64,000 bases of DNA from Leptidea sinapis (lineage: Eukaryota > Arthropoda > Insecta > Lepidoptera > Pieridae). Location of the stretch: positions 12,905,001 through 12,969,000 of the forward strand of contig NC_066280.1 of the NCBI RefSeq assembly GCF_905404315.1. The letters run 5' to 3'. A program made the position numbers and the translations under genes. The notes beneath the pieces were generated by a model, which was not told the DNA's origin, searched no databases, and saw only the letters and a program-made list of their open reading frames with translations. Positions 1 through 10,493 of this stretch are shown here, piece after piece; position 1 is the first letter of the stretch, and every line of letters starts with the position of its first letter.

Positions 1-3000
1 CGTCGCTATAAACTCAAGTGCTGGGCTCATGTGTTCAGGAGACATAGCGCCCTATTGTGCAGCCAAGTTTGGTTTAAGAGGTATGCAAAAACATGTTTTG
101 TAACTATTATGTATATTTTCTTCTTACCTGCTTGAGATTTATCAACAAGGTTTAATAACAAAGAGCCAAATTAACTCGACACTATACCGAAGATATCCCA
201 GACATCAGCCGGTACGAGATTAGTATGACCCAAAACCAACAAGGCGCCGGGTGAAACTGTACCCTAGAAATTGTTGACCTACGTCTACCTTGGGCAGTAA
301 AGTCCTCGACCGCGACTATGTACCTATCGGAAGACATAGTGTTGTTAGGCCCTCCACAAGATAAGACTGTTGGTCTGGTCAAGATCTTCCGGCTGCTATG
401 CTGATAGTTTGATATTTACGCACAGCTCAAGAACGGCCGGTTATTTTAGCAAACGCACCATTTTCACCAGTGGTTCTTTTCATACGATGCCCAGGTGGCA
501 CCCCTATGGCACCCTTTTCGCCCTAATGTGTAGGCATTGTTGTGTTTCTGCTTGAAAAACGATGAAGCTAGTGAAATTACTAGGCTAATGAGCTGATAAT
601 ATATGATAATACTGAAAAGCACTGCTTGTAATAATGGGTACGTAGTGCGGACCTATCACTTCAGTACAACGTCACTTTTTCTCATAAAAAATAATATTTA
701 CATTCGTGGTGTGTACCTTTGAAGTGTCAATAAAATCTCTATACATAAAATATTTTTTTATATTTTTGGCAGAAAAGCCGAATGTAGTTACGGCAGAATT
801 TCATTAAGTATCCAATATTTTTATTTAAAACAGCATTTGAAAACACTTATTGAACGTCAAAAATTCGTCTATTCAAAAAAAAACCTCAGACCTGAGAAGA
901 ACTTTTGATCGTTACAATAAAAATTATTATTTAAATAGTCCGAGGGTGGACATTCCAATTCCAATCTGTGGTATCATTAAGAAATTATGTTATACTTACC
1001 TACTACATAATACCTAACCGCTATCATACAAACGTGTACAATTCTTTTGAATCCCGTAACACATTTGTTTTGAATATTTTCTGGGAAGATGTTGTTATAC
1101 TCGTAGCATATACATCGTCAAACAAAAGTCTTATGTACTAACTCGAGTAAAAACAAGTGGAAGGCATAACAAGTTTGTGTTTGTTCCTGGTGTAACGTTA
1201 TTATATTACTATATTATCAAGACTAAATTCTTATTCTAGGTCACAAGATATATTTAGAGTGTTACCAAAATGACTACTACACGTAAATATGAAACAATGT
1301 CAATGTTTACCATTTAGGCTAGAAACTGTTCTAATTATATTTCACATTTTGTTATGAAAATAAGGGACGATATGAGCAGGACGTTCAGCTGATGGCAACT
1401 GATACACCCTGTCCATTACTATGCAGTGCCACTCAGGATTCTTGAAAAACCGCAAAAAATCTGAGCGTCACTGCAATTACGCCCGTCACCTTGAGACAAG
1501 ATGTTAAGCCTCATTTACCCAGTAATTTCTCTAGCTGCGGCGCCCTTCACACGGAAGTACAATAATGTTTACACATTACTGGTTCACGGCAGATAGATGC
1601 CGTTGTGTTACCTATAATCTAGCCGGCTTCCTGTGCAAAGGAGCCTCCCACAATTTTACTATGGAATGAAGGACAGGCAAAAATAAATAGGAACACCACA
1701 ACCTGAGAATTGAATAAGACATACCAAGATTTAGGATTCATGCGTCACTCGAACGGTTGGCTAAGTTGGTAAGAGCACTCGGACGGCTCCCATAATCTAG
1801 CCGGCATCCATAAAAACACAAACATTAAAAAATCTGTTCTATTTTACCAGGATTAATGGAGAGTTTTAGCGAGGAACTAAGACTCGACACATGGACCAGA
1901 AACATAAATACTACATCGGTTTATTTGGCCACAATTTCAACTGGAATTTATCCAAAGCCCACTCATCGTTTCACCTCGTGGTACTCGGAGATAGCTCCCG
2001 CGGAAGCGGCCAGAATTATCATTGAAGGTAAGCTTTAGCAATAGTGCGATATAAGCTAAAACTCTGATTTTCTCTTCTCTGTAGAATTCATTCGTGGAGG
2101 GATTCTAAAGTTTAGCGATGACTGAGAGAAATATTTACAAAAACATCACTAAACAGTAATTTATATACGTACTTTCTAAAACCTATACCTAAAAACTTTA
2201 CTTAACACACTGAACGACATGTAGTACCTACATATTTGATTATAAGCCTCGGTACAGCCGATACTACCTATCTGAAAAGAAGTCAACCCTAATGTCGTCA
2301 GAAGAGGTAAGAGTCACGCGATAGAAAGAGAGGCAACTTCTAGTTGAATAAAAATGTAGGTTAGTAGCTCTGTGCGATCTGAATTACACCTTATTGTATG
2401 ACCGCAAGAAGTCCTATTTCTTTAATTGATTTTGTGGAGTGAGACTTGCGTACTTGTACTATTATTTATTCTTTGGTACAGCCTATATTTTTTATTATAT
2501 TACAAGACGAATAGCAGCATTCTGTAATCGACCTAAGGAGGCGTCTGTATGGATTCTTAAAATGATTTGGTTCGTTTGACAAAAGTGTAAGAATCACTTT
2601 ATAGTATATGTAGATTCCCGATTTTTTTTTTGGAAACAGGTTAAGCGATCACCGCCACCCGCATTCTCTTGCAACACCAGAGGAATCACAGGAGCGTTGC
2701 CGGCCTTTAAGGAAGGTGTATGGGCTTTTTTGAAGGTACCCATGTCGTATCGTCCCGGAAACACCGCACAAAGAAGATCGTTCCACAGGTTCCACTAATT
2801 TGTGTCATATCGATGGAATTCGGCGGCAGGAATCATGTGAAACAGGTCCTCGGAACACTCCTTGTGTTAAATGCAGTAGAAGACATACAATGAAGCGACG
2901 TCTCTGACTACGCAACGCCAAGTGTTCACAGAGCACTGGGTTCCCGACAATTCGAGCAGCTCTGCGTTGCACGCGATCAAATGGATCGAGCTGATACTGG

Positions 3001-3364
3001 GGTCCACAAGACCAGAGATGATTGAGCAACTCTTCCTTGCACGCGGTTAAATGGTGATGAATGATCGGTGTAACATCATTGCGTGTAGTTTATTGCCAGC
3101 GCAGTGACAGAGTGACTTCACCCCAAATTAATAGATAAAATATCTAGTAATTACGTATCTGGAAACGTCAGCCCAGACTTTCTGACACTTAAATTATATC
3201 TTGTATTTATCATTGCAGGTATTCGCAAGAACAAAAAGCACATCAGTATCCCTTCATACATGCAGTCACTTATAGATATAACCTACCTTATGCCGTACAG
3301 AATAAGGATCATATTGACCGATTTCTTTAACAACGCGCATAGAGGATGGTTTTGTTTTTGCTAA
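1..3364 (+). CDS. Short-chain dehydrogenase/reductase (SDR16C / 17-beta-HSD11-like), last three exons
   Basis: The C-terminal part of an NAD(P)-dependent short-chain dehydrogenase/reductase, likely acting on a lipid, sterol or retinoid substrate. Visible coding exons are 1-80 (cut by the window edge; reading frame starts at base 2), 1851-2027 and 3219-3364, with stop TAA at 3362-3364. All junctions are GT-AG and both introns are phase 1. Exon 1-80 carries the catalytic signature: the NSSAGL serine followed by the Tyr-x3-Lys motif in APYCAAKFGLRG. The next exon (GLMESFSEELRLDTW) continues the helix after the active site, and the last exon ends in a hydrophobic, Cys/Phe-rich tail. The N-terminal Rossmann half lies left of the window. 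The SDR fold is clear; the SDR16C/17-beta-HSD11 subfamily is my inference from the style of the C-terminus. It is tail-to-tail with the zinc-finger gene. Confidence 0.85.
81..1357. other. SDR intron, left part; RTE scrap at about 285-405
   Basis: AT-rich intron. About 285-405 resembles the conserved 3' coding end of lepidopteran RTE-like LINEs (GTCCTCGACCGCGACTATGT, then CCTCCACAAGATAAGA), better preserved at 54.1 and 29.5 kb. I see nothing recognisable in 406-1357. Confidence 0.45.
1358..1660 (+). repeat. SINE A copy 1
   Basis: First of about thirteen copies in this window of a roughly 300-bp element. It starts near AAGGGACGA and GTTCAGCTGATGG, has an internal hairpin made by GTGCCACTCAGGATTCTT and its imperfect inverse, and ends in ATAATCTAGCCGGC then AGGAGCCTCCCAC. 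A short interspersed element is the likeliest class; I see no Pol III boxes within it. Confidence 0.75.
1705..1805 (+). repeat. SINE B (tRNA-derived), degraded copy
   Basis: Begins CCACAACCTGAGAATTGAA and contains CGTCACTCGAACGGTTGGC followed by an A-box-like segment. The B-box half is replaced by a SINE A-like tail (ATAATCTAGCCGGCATCC). Better copies are at 22.46, 34.74 and 36.42 kb. Confidence 0.6.
2028..2625. other. SDR intron 2, left part: nothing recognised
   Basis: AT-rich intronic sequence without clear repeats or coding signals. Confidence 0.4.
2630..3045 (-). mobile_element. Jockey/CR1-like LINE, 3' fragment
   Basis: Minus-strand translation of 2805-3029 gives the end of the RT polyprotein (LWSCGPQYQLDPFDRVQRRA, then ARIVGNPVLCEHL), followed further 3' by the family's C-terminal GTFKK-type segment. 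Frameshifted and 5' truncated; lies in SDR intron 2. Confidence 0.75.
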
Positions 3365-3520
3365 GAGGAATTAATTACTTTTAGGTTATGTAATATGTTT
3401 AATGTGTAATTTTTGTATTATTTTCTCAAAATTGTATGGTCGTTAATTAATGTCAACAGTGGAATTTTAGGGGAATCATACAATGGTTTTGTTATAGTGT
3501 TTTAAATGTTAATTTATTTG

Positions 3521-3526
3521 AATAAA
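3521..3526 (+). terminator. Poly(A) signal AATAAA of the SDR gene
   Basis: A canonical AATAAA lies 157 bases after the SDR stop codon in AT-rich sequence, and is the first such hexamer in a suitable place. Confidence 0.6.
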
Positions 3527-3584
3527 CCTTGACACATATATCTTTGATGTTTTATTAGACGTTTCCATGCACCTCCATCATAAA

Positions 3585-3622
3585 TTTTGTTTTCAAATTT
3601 GATTTGTGTAATTAATCCCAGA
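3585..3622 (+). repeat. SINE B tail fragment
   Basis: CATAAATTTTGTTTTCAAAT and TTGATTTGTGTAA match the 3' tail after the tRNA-like part of SINE B. Confidence 0.5.
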
Positions 3623-3764
3623 AGTGGTTATATCACTTTAAAAAAAACAAATAAATCATTTGTTGTACTACATTACACTAAGCATCAACTTTGATTCAAC
3701 TCTCTCAACAATAGTTTCATCAATCAAAACTATTTACTACTGAAGAGACATGTTTTTATGTTGG

Positions 3765-3905
3765 GAGAGTTTCTTGCGCCGCTTCTTCTCTCTCAGAGCG
3801 CTATTGGTTTCCGAAGTGGTGGTAGTATTAGAGATGACATAAAAAGAATTCCAAAGAAATCAAAGCCTTTTATGCCTTTTGAAATATAGTTCAAAATATA
3901 CCCAC
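3765..3905 (-). repeat. Repeat C copy (antisense)
   Basis: TTTCTTGCGCCGCTTCTTCT, TCTCAGAGCGC and the block ending in CCTTTTATGCCTTTTG are the inverse of copies at 15.19-15.36 kb and 28.2-28.38 kb. Class unknown. Confidence 0.55.
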
Positions 3906-4061
3906 ATCTTTCCAAGTACTTATTATAAGGGTATATTTTCATGGACACACCAAATTGTTGTTAAAAAATATAAAAATGAAAAGATCTAGAACTTTCTTGA
4001 AAAACTTTTAATATCTGGCTGTCAACACTTACAAATACAGAACAATTATTATGGGTTGAAT

Positions 4062-4288
4062 CTTAGATTAAGGATTGGTCTCTGCTGCGCTCCAACAAGA
4101 CAGCACACTATCTAAGAACAATAGCTATTTTATTACGGCAACTATTAAATGCTTGTGTGCGTGGCATCTTGACACTCAATGGCACCTTTCAAATTTTCAC
4201 ATTGTTCGAGACTAGCTCGGGTACGCCCACTTGGACTACCCTTGCGGTATCTAGTTGGAACACAGCGAAGACCAACCCTTAGTAACAA
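4062..4288. repeat. MITE family M1, short copy
   Basis: Starts CTTAGATTAAGGATTGGTCT and ends with the degraded inverse (ACACAGCGAAGACCAACCCTTAG). It matches the complete 445-bp copy at 46541-46985 at both ends and in the interior (GCTTGTGTGCGTGGCATCTT). Its right end lies against the stop codon of the zinc-finger gene. Flanks show no matching 8-bp duplication here. Confidence 0.75.
4129..4134 (-). terminator. Probable poly(A) signal of the zinc-finger gene, inside a MITE
   Basis: TTTATT on the plus strand reads AATAAA on the minus strand, 155 bases beyond the stop. It lies within the M1 MITE, so the 3' end of this mRNA may be transposon-derived. Confidence 0.4.
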
Positions 4289-7200
4289 TCAGCAGCAGGT
4301 ATGATTTGGTAATTCAACAGTATTCACTGTTGTTCCACATCTATCGCACATAGCAAATTCTTTATGAAATCTGTTAATGTTCTCCATCCCTTTCACGGTA
4401 CACATATTATTTTGATTGTGAGTAGTTAAATGTCTGTGTAATGTAACTTGTGATGAGAAGCACCGCCCACATGTATCACACAAATGTCTTGTATCCTTGT
4501 CTGTGTGTTGAGTTTGGATATGTCTGTACATTTCCTTGCGGTTCAATGTTGTGAAATTAGTGCATTTCTTGCATCTGAAAATTAATTTCAGTATGAATTA
4601 TTTGTGATTTAATAGATTTAAAAAAATAAAGGTAATTAACCCTTTGTAACTGTGGAGCAAAGAATAGGGCCGCACCTTAAATAATTTATGTCTAGATAGA
4701 GTCTATCCCTGTGAGACAGCACATAACAACAGGTCAGGTTTAATATGTTAGTGTGCATAACAGCTACGTCTTACAATACCGACATGTCAGTCACATTGTT
4801 TTAGTGTGCATGTGTTTGCTGAAAATAGAGGCTATCAGTTCCACGCAATTTTCAGTCACAGTCTATCCTTACGAACAAATAATCTAAATGCCACACATGT
4901 GAGAAACATTTCCGTATATTATTAAAATAAAATGTTCAGTGGAAAAATAGGAATATGAGAAAGGTTTGTTACTATAAAGTTAAGGTAAGTACTAGTTTTG
5001 TTAGGATATGACAAGGAAAAGAATATTAAAAATATTGTTAGTTGTTTTGTTGGTTTGATCATCATCTATATATATAAAAATGAATTGCTGTTCGTTAGTC
5101 TCGCTAAAACTCGAGAACGGCTGGACCGATTTGGCTAATTTTGGTCTTGAATTATTTGTGGAAGTCCAGAGAAGGTTTAAAAGGTGAATAAATAGGAAAA
5201 TGCTGCTAAATTTAAATATAAAAACAACAAATTTGTTTTTCCTTTGATGTGGCCATACATAATTACTATGAGAGAATTTATTGACGCACGGTTTGACAGT
5301 TCTGCTGTGAAACAATCTCATTACGACAGCAGGGTGCATATTTTACGAAGTAATTTTTGATGTTATGATATATTATTGACAAATTCATATAAAAACATTA
5401 TTTTATTTATTATATACAGAATAATGTCTGTCGGGTCAGCTAGTTTACAATAAATTTTTGATTAACATGCACTTTTTTTTATATATGGAATGACTTGAAT
5501 ATTAAATATGTACATATTTATACGAGGGATTCAAGTATGAAATTGATTATAATGAAAATTTCAAACATTTTTGGTGAGGTAAAATACACACATCAAAGTC
5601 TAAGCAACATGTACTAAATTAAATTTTAGGATGGTTTTTCACATTATAACGTATTTTACTTAAAAAAAAATATTTTTAGGGTCCTATGATGTAAAAATAA
5701 CAGCTGTTGCCTTTATAAGTTCTTTTAATAACAGAAATTAACAATATTAGAATATACTGTAAAAACTAAGGTACATAAACAACAAAAAACTTTTTTAACA
5801 AAATGAAATTGCAAAAGAAATTGAATTTATTGTGAAAGAATAGGATAGTTTAATACAAAGTATGGCCTCCTCTGCTATTCAGAACTTGTCGGCAACGATT
5901 ATTCATTGAATTTATGAGACTGTTTCGGTCATCTTGCGGTATTCGCTACCAATGGAATTGCAAATCTTTCAGTTTTTGGGTTGTTGTCACTCCGTCCAAA
6001 TCCTTCAAATCACGTCTCTGGAGCATGTCCCATGCGTACTCGATGGGGTTGAGGTCTGGCGATTGTGCAGGCCAGGGCAAAACTGGACGTTCTCCATTGC
6101 CAAGTATTGACTGGTTCGCCGAGCTGTATGTGAACGCGCATTGTCATGCATTAACGTTAAATCGGTTGTGCAAATGGATGGACATAAAGTCTGAGAATAT
6201 CCTCAACATAATTTTCAGCGTTCATGTTTCCATTTACAAAAATGAGCTCAGTTCGACTGTTCTTCATAATATACGCCCATTACATTACTGTTGAGCCGCT
6301 GTTTGGATGAACTTCCTGAATGCACCTGAGCCTTTCAGTATTTCCGGGCCGACGGTACACTCGCACCGTTCTTGTATCAGGCCTAAACCCGAATCGCGAC
6401 TCATCGGAAATATCACATTGTTCCTGGGACAGGACGAGTACGGCCTACGAGCTCGACGCCCAATTAGGTGGCAGTCGATTTCGCACAGTTTGGGGACATC
6501 AACACCACTTGAATTTTGTAGCCTCAAACTTATCTCTCGAGCGGTTAACATCGGCTGGCGTCTTGCAGTCAGTTGTATGTACCGGTCTTGCCGAGTGGTT
6601 GTACTCCTTTTACGACCTGAATGCAGTTCAGCGGGTTCCCTTGTAATCTTGTAGCGCTGCCAAACACGACAAATAACACTGCTATGAATGCCAAAATGCC
6701 GAGATACCTGAGACTGATTACTTCCCGCTTGCAACATCCCTACAGCTCTTTGCATTTCATTTGCCGTCAAATGACGTCGCTCCATGACGTTAAGAATATC
6801 TAACAATTCAATTTTGTCGCTAACTTTATTTAAATGGTTGGTAAAATTATAAAATCAAGACTAAACGTAGCAATAAAAACGCACTTAAATTTTATGAAAA
6901 AAACAAATCATATTCGAGATTTTTTTTACAACCAGCCAGTATGTCACCAATAACAAAAAAGTTTACATACCTATGCACTTTGAGTGAACAAACACTTTTA
7001 GACTTAAAAGAAAATTAGTTAATATAAATGGTAATATTTAAAATCTTGCATGTTGCTTAGACTTTTTTGATGTGTGTATATTGTTTTAATCAATATATCT
7101 ATATATTTCCACCATCTTATTAGAAAATCAAATATGGCTTTGTGGTAGAACTTTGTTGAAGAACATTTTTTATCATATAAAAAATTATAGAAATCATAGA

Positions 7201-8950
7201 AAATTGGAGTTGGATGTGGCCAGGTAAGCTTTGCATTGCTTGAGCTCATTGCAGCTTGCGTTATCCTAATAATATCTTCCCTTTCTTGGCGTGTGAACTT
7301 GCAGAATGGGATGTTGCTATGTCAACTAAATGGCTGACAGGCTTGCCCTGCATGTTTCAGTATGACAACTCTCTCTGTTATCCCTACTTAAACATTTTAT
7401 TGAGATAAAACCTTTAGTTGCGAATGCAAAGGGCAACTACTATCATTATATATTTGCATTGCAATTAAAGACCATATCTCATCACATTTTTCATCAATAG
7501 TACATTGGTTTTGCATTAGTAAAGATTGATGCTGGTATTCTAAGAAGCCTTGGGTGACAGTGCTACCTTACCATGAGATGACCGGTTTGTTTGTATGTCC
7601 TAACAGCATTATATATTTACACACATAATACCATAACAGATGAGTTTCATTATGACTGAATATACTGGATGTGATAAGAGATAGTGATCAGATCTTTATC
7701 AGACAGGAGTTCTAATGAGCTTATTAGTCTAAGTTATATTACAAGGACTATCAGAAGAATAACAAAATGCAATTTTTTTTTTTTGGAATTTGTGAACTGG
7801 AACTACAAAAAGTTTCATTTCATAGTTTGGTGCTGTACAGGGGGTAATAATGTACATATTCTATTTGTAAAATAGAAATCATAATCAAACATTAATTAAA
7901 GCTAAAAATATCTTCATTTCATACTCACTTATATAAAATATTATTTGATTTTCCATGTTGTACCTTATGGTGATTCAGTAAAGCATCAGTGCCATTAAGA
8001 ATATGCCCACAAATATCACACATCCGTTCCTCCTCCTGTAAAATGTGCTTTTTGACATGCCTGTATAACTGGAACCTTTCCGGATATGTCACTCCACATT
8101 TCTTGCATCGATACACAAAACCCATAGCTGCTATATGATCTATATTGCAGTATTTTATATGAGATATTAAAGCCTCCTTTGTTTCAAATAGTTTACCACA
8201 AGTACATGTCATTGGTGCAGTTATATTATGTGTCAGTATGTGCTGGAGCATTTTTTGTTTTGAATCAAACAAAGTTTTACACAGAACACAAGTTCTACTT
8301 GCACTGTCACATATACTTAAGTGTTTGGACAATTCTTGTATATTATTTGTTACTGTTTGACATGCAAAACATAAGTGAGATTGTTCGGATTTATTTTTTT
8401 CAGAGTCCTTCATTAATATTTCTTTAACTACTTCTTTCTCTGAATCAAGAACATCTATGTCCATATTATCTATTGTTTTTGAGCTTTTTTTCGGGCTGAA
8501 CTGATTTTTACTTATTGATGTAGTATTCCCTTCGGTTCTATCCAACATATTAACTATCACTGGTATGTCCTCCTTCCCCAAGTTATTAAGATATTCCTCG
8601 ATATTTTCAGTATTATTAAGAAACTCTAGCAAAGAATCAGAATTGTATTCAGAGTCAGGCAGGGGTTGCACAAAGGTTTTTGTTTCGGCTGCCTTTTGTT
8701 TCTCTTGTAATATTGATTCTAACCAATCCTGTGAGCATCGGGCGTTTAGTTGAAAATTGTAAAAACTATTTAATTGCGATACGCATGTTTCGCAAATATC
8801 TTTTGGTAAATTATCGTCTACGCTTATATTTATGTCTAGACAAGATCTAACGTGCGTGCTTACCGATGAATCGGTGAATATTGAAATGTGTTTGGATTCA
8901 ATATCTAAACAAAGCCGGCAATAAGATAAAAAATCTTTGTCTATATCCAT
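4289..8950 (-). CDS. ZAD and C2H2 zinc-finger protein, two exons, 435 aa
   Basis: An insect-type zinc-finger protein, presumably a nuclear DNA-binding regulator. Exon 1 is 8950-7929 and exon 2 is 4574-4289 (phase 2 intron, donor GTGAGT, acceptor TTTTCAG). I start at the ATG at 8950: context AAAATGG is good, and the frame upstream contains only a TTG before an in-frame stop. The N-terminus is a ZAD domain (YCRLCLD ... DICETCVSQL; Cys pairs about 70 residues apart, residues about 11-75), normally a dimerisation module. An acidic, Ser-rich linker follows, then about eight C2H2-type fingers (for example CVLCKTLF...HILTH, CKKCGVTY...HVKKH), the last three in exon 2; a few are atypical (HxxxC or shortened). 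The 3.35-kb intron holds a Helitron and a dead Tc1 element. The gene is divergent from ORP1. DNA target unknown. Confidence 0.88.
4685..4885. repeat. MITE-like repeat family D
   Basis: TGTCTAGATAGAGTCTATCC, TTAGTGTGCATAACAGCTACG and a TAGTGTGCATG stretch recur at 33.9, 38.6, 38.95 (inverted) and 41.96 kb (inverted). Non-coding; superfamily not determined. Confidence 0.6.
5065..5443 (+). mobile_element. Short non-autonomous Helitron
   Basis: Begins TC (TCTATATATATAAAAATGAA) after an A and ends GTCGGGTCAGCTAG before a T, the Helitron rule of TC...CTAG inserted between A and T. Interior includes AACGGCTGGACCGATTTGGC, typical of lepidopteran Helitrons. 379 bp, no coding capacity, in the zinc-finger intron. 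Confidence 0.8.
5445..5844. other. Zinc-finger gene intron: nothing recognised
   Basis: Very AT-rich sequence with no clear repeat or coding signal. Confidence 0.35.
5845..6815 (-). pseudogene. Degraded Tc1-like transposase
   Basis: The minus strand codes for the N-terminal helix-turn-helix region from the ATG at 6785 (MERRHLTANEMQRA, then SQVSRHFGIHSSVICRVW) and, further 3', for the Tc1 C-terminal block AQSPDLNPIEYAWD with the final catalytic acid, ending near 5914. Internal deletions, stops and frameshifts break the middle, where the first catalytic Asp should be. I could not identify clean terminal inverted repeats. Inserted in the zinc-finger intron in the same orientation as the gene. 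Confidence 0.8.
7019..7735 (-). pseudogene. Unrecognised decayed coding-like stretch in the zinc-finger intron
   Basis: Minus strand: consecutive open segments look protein-like but are separated by stops and frame changes. In order they contain SLELLSDKDLITISYHIQYI, NETHLLWYYVCKYIMLLG, TVTQGFLEYQHQSLLMQNQ, ITERVVILKHAGQACQPF and IPFCKFTRQEREDIIRITQA. I do not recognise the family. It could be a decayed host-gene copy, exons of an unrecognised gene, or chance. Confidence 0.3.
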
Positions 8951-9016
8951 TTTATGTAGACACGTTCGATCAGCGGCTTTGTCGTATCTGCTCTGTTTAA
9001 TTATTGCCTCGTCCAA

Positions 9017-10351
9017 TGTTCAATTCTAGAGTTATTTAAGATAATAACTTGCTTATTTGTCTTAAGGTACGAAATAAAATATTAGTGTTTTAAACTCTTG
9101 TAGAACTCCTGAACACGTTAGTTGGATTTTGGAAACTGGACACGAACGATAATGAATATTACCTATGCCGTAACTTAGGATACGTAAACTTCTGAAGCAG
9201 AAAATATTTTATTCTTCTAAGTTCTTACTGTGGCTCCTGCTTGTTGCTTTAACTTGCTACTTTTGCTCGCCAAGTCCCTATCCCTAACTACTTTACAAAG
9301 AGAATTTAAGCACTACGTTCCCCTACTTTACTCTAACGACCACAGAACACTTTTACAACGACTAACGACAACGAGGTTAAACCACAATAATTTTTAGATA
9401 AGAATCGAAGTCTCAAGAATGAAGAGAAAGTCAATTCACTCAATTGTCATGGTCAGTTTCACGCAAAGAGTATAATAATTATTTAAATTAATTTTAATTA
9501 ATTAATTAATTATTATAGGGAAAAGAGAGCCCTCTCTACGCATTATGATTTGTCTATTTGAAAACTAGCGCTATAACTATATATAAGCTCGAAATTATAA
9601 AATTCATTATTAATGTTGTGACGCAATTAAATTACTAACTCTACTTTTTAATGTAGGTATTGCAATTTTTTACCATGTTGATATTGCGCGTAGAGTTAGT
9701 TATTTAATTTTGCCACAACATAGAACATAAGGGATAGATTTAGTAGTGTAAATATGCAAATATGGAACAAGAGAGCTACATACATGCGCTAACGCTAGTA
9801 GCCGCCATTTTATGACTAGTGGGCAGAGACACAATTATAGAAATTTTAAAGGTTTCAAAGCGAGTCACAGCTGACAAAGCTTTCATTTTTGGGCCAACTA
9901 ACAGATGGCACTACAGTCTTCTGAAAACGTCACTTTAAGGCGTCTGTCCCACCCCTGCTGCAGTTTGTATCACGGCTTACTAGCTTCCCTATATATTATT
10001 ATACTCTTTGCTTACTAGTGTAAACTGTAAACATAAAACAGCTGCAAACTGCAAAGTGCGTTGAATCAATTTTACTTACTGCCTAGTTTATTGCTTAATT
10101 ATTATTAATTAGTGTTACATCTTATGGCGTGCTAAAATGTATATTACATACGAATTTATATTAATAATTTGAAATTAATTTTAATAAGATGCATTTTGCA
10201 CTGGAGTTCAAAAGTTAAAAACAAAGTAATAAAAATTTAGTAGGTTTTTTATTTAAATTTATGCTGAACATTTCGTATAAATTAAAACACGTTTGAATAC
10301 AAATAATTAAATTTGTTCTATAATATTACGGTGCAGTAGTTAAGTGATACC
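9017..10351. promoter_or_regulatory. Divergent intergenic region between the zinc-finger gene and ORP1
   Basis: The two genes are head-to-head with 1.4 kb between start codons, so this stretch must hold both 5' UTRs and promoters unless non-coding first exons lie elsewhere. It contains a TTAA-rich tract near 9479-9520 and the hairpin at 9613-9721. I cannot place a transcription start. Confidence 0.5.
9613..9721. repeat. Inverted-repeat hairpin, 32-bp arms
   Basis: ATGTTGTGACGCAATTAAAT (9613 on) pairs with the inverse ATTTAATTTTGCCACAACAT ending at 9721. Arms 9613-9644 and 9690-9721 match with a few mismatches around a 45-bp loop. Could be a tiny MITE. Confidence 0.65.
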
Positions 10352-10493
10352 ATGGCATCTAAAGCAGATGACGTAGGTTTGGAGTCTGAAGAATCGCTCC
10401 TATATTCCGCAAGGCATGGAGAAACAGACGTTGTAATAGCACTTCTGAAAGCAAAGAAGGAAGGACGATTAACATTAAATATTAATTGCAAAG
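10352..10493 (+). CDS. OSBPL1A: ORP1 exon 1: start and first ankyrin repeat
   Basis: Residues 1-47 plus one base (phase 1). ESLLYSARHGETDVVIALLK is the start of an ankyrin repeat. Donor AAAG|GTACAT. Confidence 0.88.

Noticed and set aside
5914..6806. Several plus-strand open frames of 60-126 aa
   Set aside because: They are shadows of the degraded Tc1 transposase on the minus strand.
8951..9016. Extending the zinc-finger protein 22 codons upstream of the ATG at 8950
   Set aside because: That extension would begin at a TTG, with an in-frame stop just before it. The ATG at 8950 has a good context and sits right before the ZAD domain.
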